NCBI GenBank assembly: GCA_026184295.1
Contig: JAHCJK010000031.1
Location: 1-39,563 of the forward strand
Reading direction: 5' to 3'
DNA length: 39,563 nt
Source of the DNA: Planctomycetota bacterium
Lineage (GTDB): Bacteria > Planctomycetota > SZUA-567 > H5-PLA8
Below, piece by piece: positions 8,801-17,439 of this stretch. The notes under the pieces were generated by a model, which searched no databases, was not told where the DNA came from, and worked only from the letters and a program-made list of their open reading frames with translations. The first letter of the stretch is position 1. The number at the start of each line of letters is the position of its first letter. The position numbers were made by a program, and so were the translations under genes.

Positions 8801-9757
8801 AACGGGCGCGGGTTCCTGCAGGCCATCGAGGACGAGATCGTCTTCCGGCAGCGCATGCTCGCCACCCGTGACATGCTCGCCGATCTGGCCCTGAACGCCG
8901 CCGATGAACTGGAACGTTCCGGCGACGCGGCCGCGGCGAAGCGCTACCGCGGCATGGCCGCCGAGCAGATGGAAGTGCTGCTTGAGACCTGGAGCGACAC
9001 GCCCGACGCGAAGCTGCGCATTGCGCGCGTGAAGCTGGCCAACCAGGAGTACGATGCCGCCCTGACGCTGCTCTTCGAGGTGAAGCGCGACGCGGGCGAT
9101 ACCTCTTCGGACCTGTACGTGCGCGCGGCGCGCCTGGCGTCCGAGACCTGCTTCGCGGCGGGGCGCTTCGAGGAGGCCGCGGAGTACCCGCGGCGCATGC
9201 TCACGCTGGAAGTAGGCGAGGCCTGGACGCGCAAGCACTGGCCGGGGATGCGCGCCTTCGCGGAAGCCTGCTACGCCCGCGGCGCGCGGCGTCCGGCGGC
9301 GGCGGAGACCGAAACGGCCGCGGCCGGCGCGCTGAACTACGAGATGGCGACCCCGGACGAGAAGGAATTCGCAGACCTGCAGCGCGTCTACGAGCAGGGC
9401 AAGCGCACGAACGACGCCAACCTGCTCTCGCCGGTCTTCGTAGCGCGCTACGAGTTCCTGAAGGCGAAGATCGAGCACTACCGATCGTACGCCGCGATGG
9501 AGCGGCGCGTGCTGGAAGCGAAGTCGAACGTGAACGCGCAGGTCTTGAGCGCGGCGTACCTGGCGCGTTACGAGGCCGCGCGCGCGCTGGTGGCGGCGGA
9601 GAGCGAGGCGTGGCTGGCGTCGAAAGCGTACGACGAAGCGATCACCCGCTTCGGAGGCGTGGAACGCGTGCCGGGCGAGGTTTCCGCGCGCCGCAAGGAC
9701 GGCTTCGCGAAGGCCGCGTCCCTGCGCGCGTCGTACGAGGCGCTCGCGCGGGAGTGA
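5813..9757 (+). CDS. Very large secreted TPR-like helical protein
   Basis: I do not recognise a named family. The 1314-residue product starts with a signal peptide: basic Lys2/Arg4, a hydrophobic stretch at 6-17, and a probable cleavage after 'ARA' at residue 21. The remainder is almost wholly alpha-helical, with Ala/Leu/Glu/Arg-rich pairs of helices and TPR-like signatures such as 'AWFESGLCAYKLDDFASALLAF' (shortened elements near residues 485-505). No enzyme motif and no C-terminal anchor are seen, so a periplasmic or surface scaffold is likely. The ATG at 5813 was chosen because the signal peptide begins there and 'GGAAAGG' lies about 10 bases upstream; the frame is open further back to 5687 without signal-peptide character. 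The 193-base gap before it holds a GC-rich hairpin near 5697-5715 without a T-run. The gene ends 15 bases from the convergent oxidoreductase gene. Confidence 0.82.
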   Translation: MKPRMLPWLLCLALGSAPARASEADYRYAEELLKREGAGLPTRDLVERLAQELERSPAASARLDGMLVRALLCRSQARAATETERAELLAQAKKLYEDFEAKGKGHPLLEVCRAEAVALERDCAKALAAAAEHDPVRGKEKRAEAAKVLGAIADRRKAEAEALRPAVAKAFKDLDAYMEAHPEIERAPGHLVDAARRALNAYIPADKQYVVARLDQLETLDPSDPARKTLAGELAAYCQAQLGWDVYLYPGLESVAMWYGFLKGRVHATAGDDAQAETSWQDAISTVEALDDPAAVKEAREIKLLIGRDFMALLLRQAERQPGRYATAAQVSQQLQRDYPQMASADPGKEVLIGGAKALAHLPDADKEQFEAAVGDLRKVIVLGGWGANAACRALAEVLAESRKRKLTLDLTPQAWFDAAHGLFLDGQIAWRDAQERRAAGDAPGAERLAEDARHSYEQAMQAFRNTIGQTRAQAQKEPLARLQLEPRAWFESGLCAYKLDDFASALLAFHAVDENFSPQGRAKWLPDAAQNRPWYFKREVKEALAALDGVDTAHRQEDGLLRASARNLVAAFQRFRAAHPGQTPPVTPRGWQEEDALAGKRVLTEANDLRAAGLKALAGGDTREGARQCREAFARLKEAARLFAQVSQDDRNYEAALYQAPAAWLAAQSLAAEKSLAAQLDEREREDGRACGRKALEGFAVYEAWVAAHPSPDESVLARRLRLGLAAQMGRANAHFYLREWAKTVEACDRIAALEDPAQDAEASRKTDAAFLKFQALSHLAAAAEPPASDRHLEDALALLPALDARPDWRAYAVRNLMARYSNAVERARQGGGAEARVAAYHGHLADLAAGIVAEAKAPELEDRLRLTHYLREAGRLREAADAAAALLQAFDPEKKNARIDDALWPAVYEKMTRIIRYDDLDKWERCKKDHLALLDLIYDTPEGAARGRKGGPALAHDQQDADYAKALQQLATIRANYADCATNRPAAGAADQLLNGRGFLQAIEDEIVFRQRMLATRDMLADLALNAADELERSGDAAAAKRYRGMAAEQMEVLLETWSDTPDAKLRIARVKLANQEYDAALTLLFEVKRDAGDTSSDLYVRAARLASETCFAAGRFEEAAEYPRRMLTLEVGEAWTRKHWPGMRAFAEACYARGARRPAAAETETAAAGALNYEMATPDEKEFADLQRVYEQGKRTNDANLLSPVFVARYEFLKAKIEHYRSYAAMERRVLEAKSNVNAQVLSAAYLARYEAARALVAAESEAWLASKAYDEAITRFGGVERVPGEVSARRKDGFAKAASLRASYEALARE

Positions 9758-9772
9758 GCCCCGCCCGCGCGG

Positions 9773-11269
9773 CTACTTCTTTTCGTGTTCGAGGTGCCCG
9801 GCTTCGACCGTGCCGGGCTTGTTGCCCTTGTTGAAGGCGTTGATCGCGAAGCGGTAGATCGGCCCGTAGAACTTGTCCTTGGGCACGCAGCCCGAGGGGA
9901 ACTGGCCGAACTCGTTGCCCTTCGCGCGCATCAGCGCGGTGCAACTGCTGACGGCGATGCAGGCCTGCTTGTCGTTGATGTGGCCCTTTTCCTTCAGGTC
10001 CTTCACGAAATCCGGATACGCGAAGGCTCCGCGCCCGACGCCGGCGATGGCGATCATCTTGCGCTTCACGTTCGCGGCCGCGCAGGCGATGAAGTGGTGC
10101 TGCAGCCACGAATAGCCCGTGCCGACCATGGGCAGGTCGGGGAAGGCCTGCTGGAGTTCCGCGGCCATGCGGAAGTGGCGCGCGACGCCGATCAGCGGGT
10201 GCTCGGGGTTTTCGTACGCGTCCAGCGGGGGCTTCTCGTTCGGCCGGCCGAAGTGCGGGTTCGAATACGGGTTGCCCATCGAGAGGTTGATGACGGCGAC
10301 GCCGAGGTCCTTCTGCATCGTGGCGATCCACTGCTTCGGTTCGCGCAGGTCCGGTTCGAGCGGGTTGTTCTCGTCCACGCCCCACGACCACTTGTACGGC
10401 GTCGTGTACGGGCGCGGCTTGCCGACGTTGTCCGGCCCCTTCATGTACGGCACGGCGTCGAACATGTTCATGCGCGTGCCGAGGATCGCCTTGGGGCCCA
10501 GTTCGCCGCGCATGCGCCCGAAGACGTTGCGCTGCAGGCGCGTGCGGTTTTCCAGGCTGCCGCCGTACGGGCCGGGGCGGGTGTGGCTGCCCAGCAGTTC
10601 CGAACAGAGGTAGCGGTGGCACTGCTTCAGGTCCAGGAAGTCGAAGCCGCACTTCACGGCCAGCTTGGCGGCCACCAGGTACTGGTCTTCGATGCGCTTC
10701 AGGTCGTCGTCGCTCAGCACCGGGTAATCGGCCGGCATGGGGATCTTGCCGCCGTCGGGCCCGGGCACCAGGGTGGCGCCGTCGAGCGCCGGGTCGCGCT
10801 GAACGATGAGCGGGCGGCGGTAGCTGTACCGTCCGGAATGCGTGAGCTGGCAGCCGATGAGCAGGTCGTCGCAGGCGTTCGCGCCCCAGACGTCGCGGTG
10901 GGCCTTGCGGGTGGTCTCGACGAGGCGGGCCATCTCGTCGAACGAGCCGTCGTGCAGCCAGAGCTGGCGGGGGTTGGCGCGGCCTTCCTCGACGATCGCG
11001 ACGGCCTCGCCCCAGATCAGTTTGCAGCCGCCGGCGCCGAAGCGCACCCAGCGCCGGATGGTCAGTTCGCCCGGCTTGCCGTCGGCGGTGCCGTCGCAGC
11101 CTTCCATGGGATGAATGGCCAGGCGGTTGCCGACGGTGCGCCCGCCGATCTGGACGGGCTCGAAGAGCGGCGCGACGTCGCTGTCGGTGGCGACGACGTC
11201 GTCTACGCCCAGTTCTTTGGCGCCTGCGATCAGCGATTCGGTGGTCGGGTACTGGAACCAGTTGCTCAT
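9773..11269 (-). CDS. Old Yellow Enzyme-type NADH:flavin oxidoreductase, barrel domain only
   Basis: The 498-residue product matches the FMN-binding TIM barrel of the NADH:flavin oxidoreductase/2,4-dienoyl-CoA reductase family. Visible family features are 'IHPMEG' after strand 1, 'LTHSGRYSYR', 'FDFLDLKQCHRYLCSELLG' (equivalent of the usual 'HGAHGYL' segment, His retained), 'GPYGGSLENRTR' and 'AIAGVGRGAFAYPDF' near the phosphate-binding end. The C-terminal FAD/NAD domain of dienoyl-CoA reductase is absent. The cysteines at 437, 443 and 461 only partly match the usual four-cysteine iron-sulfur motif. The substrate is unknown; members reduce activated C=C bonds or demethylate amines. ATG 11269 has 'AGGAG' 12 bases upstream and a promoter at 11302-11329. 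The gene is divergent from the DUF4388 gene and convergent with the TPR-like gene. Confidence 0.88.
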   Translation of the reverse strand: MSNWFQYPTTESLIAGAKELGVDDVVATDSDVAPLFEPVQIGGRTVGNRLAIHPMEGCDGTADGKPGELTIRRWVRFGAGGCKLIWGEAVAIVEEGRANPRQLWLHDGSFDEMARLVETTRKAHRDVWGANACDDLLIGCQLTHSGRYSYRRPLIVQRDPALDGATLVPGPDGGKIPMPADYPVLSDDDLKRIEDQYLVAAKLAVKCGFDFLDLKQCHRYLCSELLGSHTRPGPYGGSLENRTRLQRNVFGRMRGELGPKAILGTRMNMFDAVPYMKGPDNVGKPRPYTTPYKWSWGVDENNPLEPDLREPKQWIATMQKDLGVAVINLSMGNPYSNPHFGRPNEKPPLDAYENPEHPLIGVARHFRMAAELQQAFPDLPMVGTGYSWLQHHFIACAAANVKRKMIAIAGVGRGAFAYPDFVKDLKEKGHINDKQACIAVSSCTALMRAKGNEFGQFPSGCVPKDKFYGPIYRFAINAFNKGNKPGTVEAGHLEHEKK

Positions 11270-11301
11270 GGACGAAGCATGCTCCTGATGGAAGAAGGTA
11301 A

Positions 11302-11329
11302 ATTATCGAGATCGGCGGAAGCTTTACAA
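11302..11329 (-). promoter_or_regulatory. Predicted sigma70-like promoter for the flavin oxidoreductase gene
   Basis: On the minus strand, TTGTAA (11329-11324) and GATAAT (11307-11302) are separated by 16 bases. Each hexamer matches consensus at 4 and 5 of 6 positions. The expected start near 11295 leaves a 25-base leader that contains the AGGAG ribosome-binding site. Confidence 0.55.
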
Positions 11330-11383
11330 GCGCCGGGCGGGAATCGGGGGCGCGCGGGTTTCTTACATGGTGCACGCTTTTCC

Positions 11384-11413
11384 TTGACAACTTGGAACTT
11401 CTTCAAGTATGTT
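11384..11413 (+). promoter_or_regulatory. Predicted sigma70-like promoter for the DUF4388 gene
   Basis: A perfect TTGACA (11384-11389) and TATGTT (11408-11413) are separated by 18 bases in a locally AT-richer patch. The predicted transcript has a leader of about 130 bases before ATG 11551. I see no recognisable riboswitch in that leader. Confidence 0.6.
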
Positions 11414-11550
11414 ACGCAACGCTTGTTACGAGGTCGGCTGGGCTTCCAAGGAGGTTGGAACCCCGCATTCCAATGCGCTCGATGCTGCGCACGCGTCGCC
11501 GCTCCGTTGGAACCGCATGACGCCAGGCGATCAGGGGAGGGCAGGGCCCC

Positions 11551-14500
11551 ATGGCCCTTAAAGGCAACCTTTCCACCGTCAGCCTGGCCGACATATTCCA
11601 AGTCTTGTCCCATGGACATTCCACGGGTCTGCTGCGCATTCAAGCGCCCGAAGGCACGCGCTTCGTCGAAATCCTGGACGGCCAGGTCTCCATCGTCGCC
11701 CGCACGTCCAACCGCATCCTGCTCGGCGACCTGCTGCTCTCGCGCGGCCTGATCGACGAAGCGGCGCTCAACAAGGCCCTGGCCTCGCAGAAGCAGAGCG
11801 GCAAGCTGCTCGGCCAGGTGCTGATGGAAATGAACGCGCTGCAGATGGTCGATATCGAGAACGCGCTGCGTTTCCAGATCGAAGAAGAAATCTGCGACCT
11901 CTTCCTGCTCAAGTCGGCCGAATTCGACTTCCTCGCCAACGCGACGCTCGACGCCAAGATGGCCCTGGGCGGCGGGCTGGTGCGCCTGAAGATCGACCCC
12001 AACGGCCTGCTGCTGGAAGCCGCGCGCCGCCTGGACGACTGGAGTTCGCTCGAAAAGCGCATCTCGTCGCAGTCGATGCTCTTCGAACCCACCGAAGCGG
12101 GCCTGAACCTGCTGAAGAGCGGCGAGGGGCTTTCCGCCGAAGGCATGATTCTGCTCCAGCTCGCGTCGGAAGGGCGCACGATCGAGTCGATGGTGCAGAA
12201 GGCCTGCCTCGGGCGCCTGAACACCAACCTCCTGCTGACCGAACTCTGGGACGCGGGGCTGCTCCAGCCGGGCGGGGCGGATTCCTACGTCAAGGTCGCG
12301 CAGGAACACCTGGAACAGGGCCGCATCGAAGAAGCCGAGCGCGTCGCGCAGCAGGCGCTGAAGACCGAGTCCGACAAGAGCCGCAAGGACGCGCTGACCA
12401 AGGTGCTGGCCGAGGTCGAAAAGAAGAAGAAGACCGGCACGTCCGCCGGGCTGGACACGACGGCGCGCACGCGCTCGGAGGTGATCCGCCGCCCGAATCC
12501 CGCGCTGATCCTGCGCAAGCAGCGGTCGCCGCTGCCGCTGATCCTGGCCGGGGTGGCGGTGCTGGGCCTGGCGGCGGGGGGGCTGTGGTTCTTCGTCTTC
12601 CGGCCCAAACCGCAGACGGTGAACACCGAGGAACAGAAGGCCTTCGACGCGTGGGTGCAGCAGATCGACGCCGCCGCCAACCGGGGCGACTACGCCGCCG
12701 CCGTGGAACTGCTCAAGCACAACTACAGCACGCAGGCGCTGCGCGAGAAGGCCAACGAGCAGAGCCAGAAGTTCAAGAAATTCATCGAATCCCAGATCAC
12801 GTCCACCTTCTCCGAGGCCGACCAGGCGCTGGCGTCCAACCAGGAGGCGGGGATCAAGAAGTACTTCGAGGAACTGACGGCCATCCAGAAGCTGCAGGTG
12901 CTCGACGGGGCGCTCGCCCAGCAGCTCCAGGATACGCTGGACAAGCTGCGCCGCTGGAACGAGCGCCTCGAACTGGCCAAGTGCGAGGAACGCCTGCGCA
13001 AGATCGAAGGCCTCGAGAACAGCGGCGAACAGCTCGCCGAACTCACCAAGATGCTGGAAGAGAACCATGTGGAGGCCGTCGCCAGCCGCATCCGCGAGGA
13101 CCTGGCCAAACTGGCCATGCACCGGGAAGTGGCCGAGGACGCCTTCGCCAACGGGAGCAAGTTGGACGAGGTCGGCGAACTGACCGCGGCCAAGATCGAG
13201 TTCGAGGCCGTGCGGCGGTACTTCCCGGGGTCGGACCTGGCCAAGCAGGCCGAGGGGCGGCTCCAGAAACTGGCCGAGCGCAGCCGCGCCGTGGAACAGG
13301 ACCTGAGCCAGCTCGAACGCAAGGCGCTGCAGAAGCAGATGGAGGAGGCCCGCGACGGGCTGATCCGCTTCCTCGACAGCCGCCCCGAGCCGCTCTTCGC
13401 CGACCGCGCCCGCTCGGTGCTGCGCACGCTCGTCCCGCCCGACGGGGAGACCGGCGCCGAGAAGGGCCTGCGCGAGGCCGACGGATTCGCCGCGCGCAAC
13501 CAGGACGCCCAGGCGCGCCAGAAGCGCATCGAGACGCTGGAAAAATTCCCGCATACGATGGCGATCGCGAAAGCCACGCTGAAGGTGGCCCTCGATTCGA
13601 TGCCCAAGGGCTGCAAGATTTACGTCAACGGGCGCGAGATCCGCGAGACCACGCCCGCGGTCGTCGATCTTCCCGCCGTGGGCGCGGTGCGCCTGCGCCT
13701 TAAGAAGAAGGGCTTCGAGGACGCGCAGTTCATCGACTACAACTTCCGCGGCGAGAAAATCTCCATGCAGCTCGCGCGCACGCGGGCCATGCCGCTGCGC
13801 CTGCTCCCGGCGGCGCCTTCGGCGGGCATGGCGCTGAACGGCGCCTGGCTGGCCATGGCCGGCGGTTCCACGGCGATGGCGATGGACCTGGAACGCAAGG
13901 ACGGCCCCGAACTGCTGCGGGCGAACCTGGGCGACGGCGCGGGCACGCTGGTCTTCGCCCCGACCTTGGCCGCGCGCAAAAACGCCCCGCCCGTCCTGTA
14001 CGCCGCCAGTTCGGAAAAAGCCGTCTACGCCGTGCCGCTGGACGGCATGAACGCGGTCAAGATGGCGGTCAATTCGGCGCCCTGTTCCAGCCCGTACGCG
14101 TACGCCGACCCGGAGTTCCCCACCAAGTACTTCGTCGGGATCGCGGTGGACGAAGGCTTCGAGCACCTCAACGCCGACGGCACGCGGCGCTTCGCGGTGC
14201 GGCAGTTCGGTTCGGCCGAGGTGAGCAAGACGCTGGGGATGGCCTTCGACGGGCAGCGCTTCTTCGTGCCGCGCCCCGACGGCAAGATGTACGCGGTCCA
14301 GACCAAGGACAACCAGGGCTGGGAGGTCTCCATGCCGCCCAGCCCCGTCGCGCCGCCGGCCTGCAACCCGGGCACGCATACCGTGGCCGTGGTGGGCGCG
14401 ACGGGCAAGGCCAGCGTCTTCGAGGCCGGCTCCGATAAGAAGGTCTTCGACCTGGACCTGGGCGGCACCTGCGGCGTGGGCCTGGCCCCCGCGGGGAAGG

Positions 14501-14802
14501 GCTACGTGGCGCTGACCGAGGACGGCCGCGTGCACTACTTTACGGCCGAGACGGCGAAGGTCGCCTGGACGGCGGAGGTCGGCAAGGGCGTGACGCTCGT
14601 GCCCGCCGAGGCCGGTTCGCAGCATGTCGTGGTGGCCGCGCCGGCGGAAGTGATCGTGATCAACGCCGAGTCGGGGGAGATCGCCTGGCGCAACAAATTC
14701 GCCAGCCCGCCCGTGGCGGTCGCCGCCGACGCCAAGCGCGTCTGCATCGCTACCAAGGACGCCTTCCTGCACGTCTATAATCTGACCGAAAGCGAAAAGT
14801 AG
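11551..14802 (+). CDS. DUF4388/MshEN-like, single-TM, PEGA and beta-propeller protein
   Basis: The 1083-residue membrane protein has these regions in order. Residues 1-55 resemble the start of DUF4388 (PATAN) domains ('LKGNLSTVSLADIFQVL'). Residues 57-80 and 86-109 are two 24-residue MshEN-type repeats separated by five residues. About 150-290 is helical, with a TPR-like pair near 250-290. A membrane helix lies at 326-350. About 360-660 is coiled coil/TPR-like. A PEGA domain lies at about 674-731 ('YVNGREIRETTP'), and a PQQ/WD40-like beta-propeller runs from about 745 to the end ('IVINAESGEIAWRNKF'). The N-terminal half should be cytoplasmic and the PEGA plus propeller part outside. It is a probable signalling or envelope scaffold with no catalytic motif. 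The start is ATG 11551 after 'AGGGGAGGG'. It ends 21 bases from the convergent topA. Confidence 0.87.
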   Translation: MALKGNLSTVSLADIFQVLSHGHSTGLLRIQAPEGTRFVEILDGQVSIVARTSNRILLGDLLLSRGLIDEAALNKALASQKQSGKLLGQVLMEMNALQMVDIENALRFQIEEEICDLFLLKSAEFDFLANATLDAKMALGGGLVRLKIDPNGLLLEAARRLDDWSSLEKRISSQSMLFEPTEAGLNLLKSGEGLSAEGMILLQLASEGRTIESMVQKACLGRLNTNLLLTELWDAGLLQPGGADSYVKVAQEHLEQGRIEEAERVAQQALKTESDKSRKDALTKVLAEVEKKKKTGTSAGLDTTARTRSEVIRRPNPALILRKQRSPLPLILAGVAVLGLAAGGLWFFVFRPKPQTVNTEEQKAFDAWVQQIDAAANRGDYAAAVELLKHNYSTQALREKANEQSQKFKKFIESQITSTFSEADQALASNQEAGIKKYFEELTAIQKLQVLDGALAQQLQDTLDKLRRWNERLELAKCEERLRKIEGLENSGEQLAELTKMLEENHVEAVASRIREDLAKLAMHREVAEDAFANGSKLDEVGELTAAKIEFEAVRRYFPGSDLAKQAEGRLQKLAERSRAVEQDLSQLERKALQKQMEEARDGLIRFLDSRPEPLFADRARSVLRTLVPPDGETGAEKGLREADGFAARNQDAQARQKRIETLEKFPHTMAIAKATLKVALDSMPKGCKIYVNGREIRETTPAVVDLPAVGAVRLRLKKKGFEDAQFIDYNFRGEKISMQLARTRAMPLRLLPAAPSAGMALNGAWLAMAGGSTAMAMDLERKDGPELLRANLGDGAGTLVFAPTLAARKNAPPVLYAASSEKAVYAVPLDGMNAVKMAVNSAPCSSPYAYADPEFPTKYFVGIAVDEGFEHLNADGTRRFAVRQFGSAEVSKTLGMAFDGQRFFVPRPDGKMYAVQTKDNQGWEVSMPPSPVAPPACNPGTHTVAVVGATGKASVFEAGSDKKVFDLDLGGTCGVGLAPAGKGYVALTEDGRVHYFTAETAKVAWTAEVGKGVTLVPAEAGSQHVVVAAPAEVIVINAESGEIAWRNKFASPPVAVAADAKRVCIATKDAFLHVYNLTESEK

Positions 14803-14823
14803 TCCGGTCGTCCCGCCCGCGGG

Positions 14824-17367
14824 TTACTCGGCGACGGCCGGGACGGCCTCCTGCTGCGCCTGCGTGGCCTGGTAGGTCTCCAGGTCGGCCTTGTTCTTCG
14901 CGTCGAGCGCGTGCCACTGCTTCATGGCGTCCTCGCCCAGGCCGGCCAGTTCCGGCGGCAGGTCCATGGCCGCGCGGCATTTGGGAAAGTTCGAGCAGCT
15001 CAGGAAGGGCCGGCGGTTCTTGCCGCGCGACGTGACGCGCACGACCAGCGGCGACTTGCACTTCTCGCAGACCTTCTCGGTCGGCAGCGCCTTGAACTTG
15101 CGGATCGGGTGGCCTTCCTTGTTGCACTTCATCGTGAAGGTGCACTGCTTGTCCGCGTACTTGACGCAGTGGAAGTACGGGCCGAAGCGCCCGACGGACT
15201 TCACCACGTCCGCGCCGCAGACGTCGCAGACCATGCCCGTGGGCTGGGGCTTTTCCTTCTCTTTGATGTTGCCCTTGTTGTCCAGGCGCAGGGTGCCCTT
15301 GCAGTCGGGGGCCTTGGAACAGCGCAGGTAAAAGCCGAAGCGGTTCAGGCGCTTCTCCATCGGCGCCGCGCATTCGGGGCACTTCACGTCGGTCATCTCG
15401 GCCTGGCCCTTGGTCGCGACCATGTCCTTCGTCGCCTGCACCAGGTCGTTGGTGAACGGATCGTAGAACTCCGTCAGCACCTTGCGCCAGTCGAGGTGCG
15501 CTTCCTCGATCTTGTCGAGTTCCGATTCCATCTTGCGGGTGAAGCCCAGGTCCATGATCGAGTGGTCGAAGTGGCCGACGAGGCGGTCGTTGACCACCGT
15601 CCCCAGCGCCGTGGCCATGAACGAACCGCGCCCGCCCGCGCCGGTCTTCTGCGCGTAGCCGCGGTCGATCAGCGTGCTGATGATCGTGGCGTAGGTGCTC
15701 GGGCGGCCGATGCCTTCGCGCTCCAGAATCTTCACCAGGCTCGCTTCGGTGTAGCGCGGCGGCGGCTGCGTGAAGTGCTGCACCGGGTCCAGGCCCTTCA
15801 GGCCCGGCTTGTCGCCGATCTTCATCGCCGGCAGCACCTGGTCGGCGCGCTTCTTCGACGACGCCTTGCCCGGGGCCTTGGCCGCGGCGGGCGCGCCCGG
15901 CTTGGCGGCTTCCTCTTCGGCGTCGGTGGTCTCGTCGCCCTTCTCGCGGTCCGCGGCGCTCGCTTCCAGGTGCGAAGCGGTGGCGGCGCCGCCGTACACG
16001 GCCAGCCAGCCGTCGAACTTCATCACCCGCCCGTTGGCGCGGAAGACCGCGTTGCGCGCGGACTCGGCCGTGGCGGCGATGTCGCAGGAGGTCGCGTCGA
16101 AGACCGCGGGCTTCATCTGGCAGGCGACGAAGCGTTCCCAGATCAGCTTGTAGAGCTTGAACTGTTCGTCGGTCAGGTGCTTCTTCATCTGCTCCGGCGC
16201 GTGGTCCACGTGCGTGGGCCGGATGCATTCGTGGGCTTCCTGCGCGCCCTTGCGCGAACTGTAGTAGTTGGGCTTTTCGGGCAGGTACTTCTCGCCGTAG
16301 CGTCCGCCGATCAGGTCGCGGCATTCCTGGATCGCGTCCTGCGCGATGCGGAAGCTGTCGGTACGCATGTAGGTGATCAGCGCCACGGGGCCTTCGTCGC
16401 CCAGCGCGATGCCTTCGTAAAGCTGCTGGGCCACGCGCATCGTCCGGCGGGCGTCGAAGCCCAGGCGGTTCGCGGCGGCCTGCTGCAACTGGCTGGTGGC
16501 GAAAGGAGGGTAGGGGCGGTCGGAGACCTCCTTCACGTCGTACCCGCGAATCTCGTAGGGCGACTTCTCGAGCAGCGCGACGAGCGCCTTCGCGTCGGTC
16601 TCGCTGGCCAGGAGCGTGCGCAGCACGCCCGAGGCCGATAGGCGCGTGTCCTGGGCCTTGAACTTGCCCAGGTCGTCGGCGCTCGCGACCACCTGGCGGC
16701 CGTCGAGCGCGCGGAGTTCGGCGTCGAAGTTCTTGCCGTCGAAGCTGAATTTGCCGCTGACCGTCCAGTATTCCTCGGCCTTGAAGCGGTCGATCTCGGC
16801 CTCGCGTTCCACGATCAGGCGCAGCGCGACGGACTGCACGCGCCCGGCGCTGAGGCCGCGGCCGATCTTTTCCCACAGCAGCGGGGAGAGCTTGTAGCCC
16901 ACGATGCGGTCGAGGACGCGGCGCGCCTGCTGGGCGTTCACCAGATCCATGTTGATCTTGCGGGGCGCCAGGAAGGCCGACTTGATCCCGCGCGGCGTGA
17001 TCTCGTCGAAGGTCACCCGGAAGGTGCGCTTCTCTTCGAGGTCGAGGACTTCCTTCAAGTGCCAGGCGATGGCCTCGCCCTCGCGGTCCGGGTCGGGGCA
17101 GAGGAAGACTTTGTCGGCGCCTTCCACGGCCTTGCGCAGATCGTCGAGCACCTTCTTCTTGGCCGGCAGGGGGGTGTAGGAGGGCGTAAAGTCCTTGGCG
17201 ACGCCCAGGACGATGCCTTCCTTCTTCTGGCCTTTGCGGGACTTGGTCAGGTCGCGGACGTGCCCGACGGAGGCCTTGACGACGTACTCCTTGCCGAGCA
17301 CCTTGGCAATGGTCTTCACCTTGCCGGGCGACTCCACGATCACCAGGTTTTTCTTGTTCGCTACCAA
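14824..17367 (-). CDS. topA: DNA topoisomerase I
   Basis: Type IA topoisomerase that relaxes negative supercoils through a 5'-phosphotyrosine. The product is about 847 residues from the chosen start. The TOPRIM part shows 'NLVIVESPGK' at the N terminus and 'DPDREGEAIAWHL' at about 92-104. The catalytic Tyr is at about 333 in 'ITYMRTDS'. Three C-terminal four-cysteine zinc ribbons start 'CPEC', 'CDVC' and 'CEKC'. An Ala/Lys/Glu-rich insert ('EEEAAKPGAPAAAKAPGKAS') precedes 'QVLPAMKIGD'. I chose TTG 17367 because 'AAAGGGGATGG' lies just upstream and the protein then begins MVANKKNLVIVES, close to other TopA proteins; the in-frame GTG at 17394 is the alternative. A promoter is predicted at 17440-17469. 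Confidence 0.95.
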   Translation of the reverse strand: MVANKKNLVIVESPGKVKTIAKVLGKEYVVKASVGHVRDLTKSRKGQKKEGIVLGVAKDFTPSYTPLPAKKKVLDDLRKAVEGADKVFLCPDPDREGEAIAWHLKEVLDLEEKRTFRVTFDEITPRGIKSAFLAPRKINMDLVNAQQARRVLDRIVGYKLSPLLWEKIGRGLSAGRVQSVALRLIVEREAEIDRFKAEEYWTVSGKFSFDGKNFDAELRALDGRQVVASADDLGKFKAQDTRLSASGVLRTLLASETDAKALVALLEKSPYEIRGYDVKEVSDRPYPPFATSQLQQAAANRLGFDARRTMRVAQQLYEGIALGDEGPVALITYMRTDSFRIAQDAIQECRDLIGGRYGEKYLPEKPNYYSSRKGAQEAHECIRPTHVDHAPEQMKKHLTDEQFKLYKLIWERFVACQMKPAVFDATSCDIAATAESARNAVFRANGRVMKFDGWLAVYGGAATASHLEASAADREKGDETTDAEEEAAKPGAPAAAKAPGKASSKKRADQVLPAMKIGDKPGLKGLDPVQHFTQPPPRYTEASLVKILEREGIGRPSTYATIISTLIDRGYAQKTGAGGRGSFMATALGTVVNDRLVGHFDHSIMDLGFTRKMESELDKIEEAHLDWRKVLTEFYDPFTNDLVQATKDMVATKGQAEMTDVKCPECAAPMEKRLNRFGFYLRCSKAPDCKGTLRLDNKGNIKEKEKPQPTGMVCDVCGADVVKSVGRFGPYFHCVKYADKQCTFTMKCNKEGHPIRKFKALPTEKVCEKCKSPLVVRVTSRGKNRRPFLSCSNFPKCRAAMDLPPELAGLGEDAMKQWHALDAKNKADLETYQATQAQQEAVPAVAE

Positions 17368-17439
17368 GTCGGACCATCCCCTTTCCGAAGCCACCGCTGC
17401 CGCGCTGCTATAATAAGGAGCGCGGAATCGCGGGGCGGT

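Noticed and set aside
5642..9478. Open frame of 1278 codons on the minus strand opposite the TPR-like gene
   Set aside because: Arg/His/Gln-rich translation with no recognisable domain. The plus strand has a signal peptide and helical repeats. Such mirror frames are expected in DNA this GC-rich.
11266..14772. Open frame of 1168 codons on the minus strand opposite the DUF4388 gene
   Set aside because: No domain and His/Arg-rich composition. The plus strand has a promoter, PEGA and propeller.
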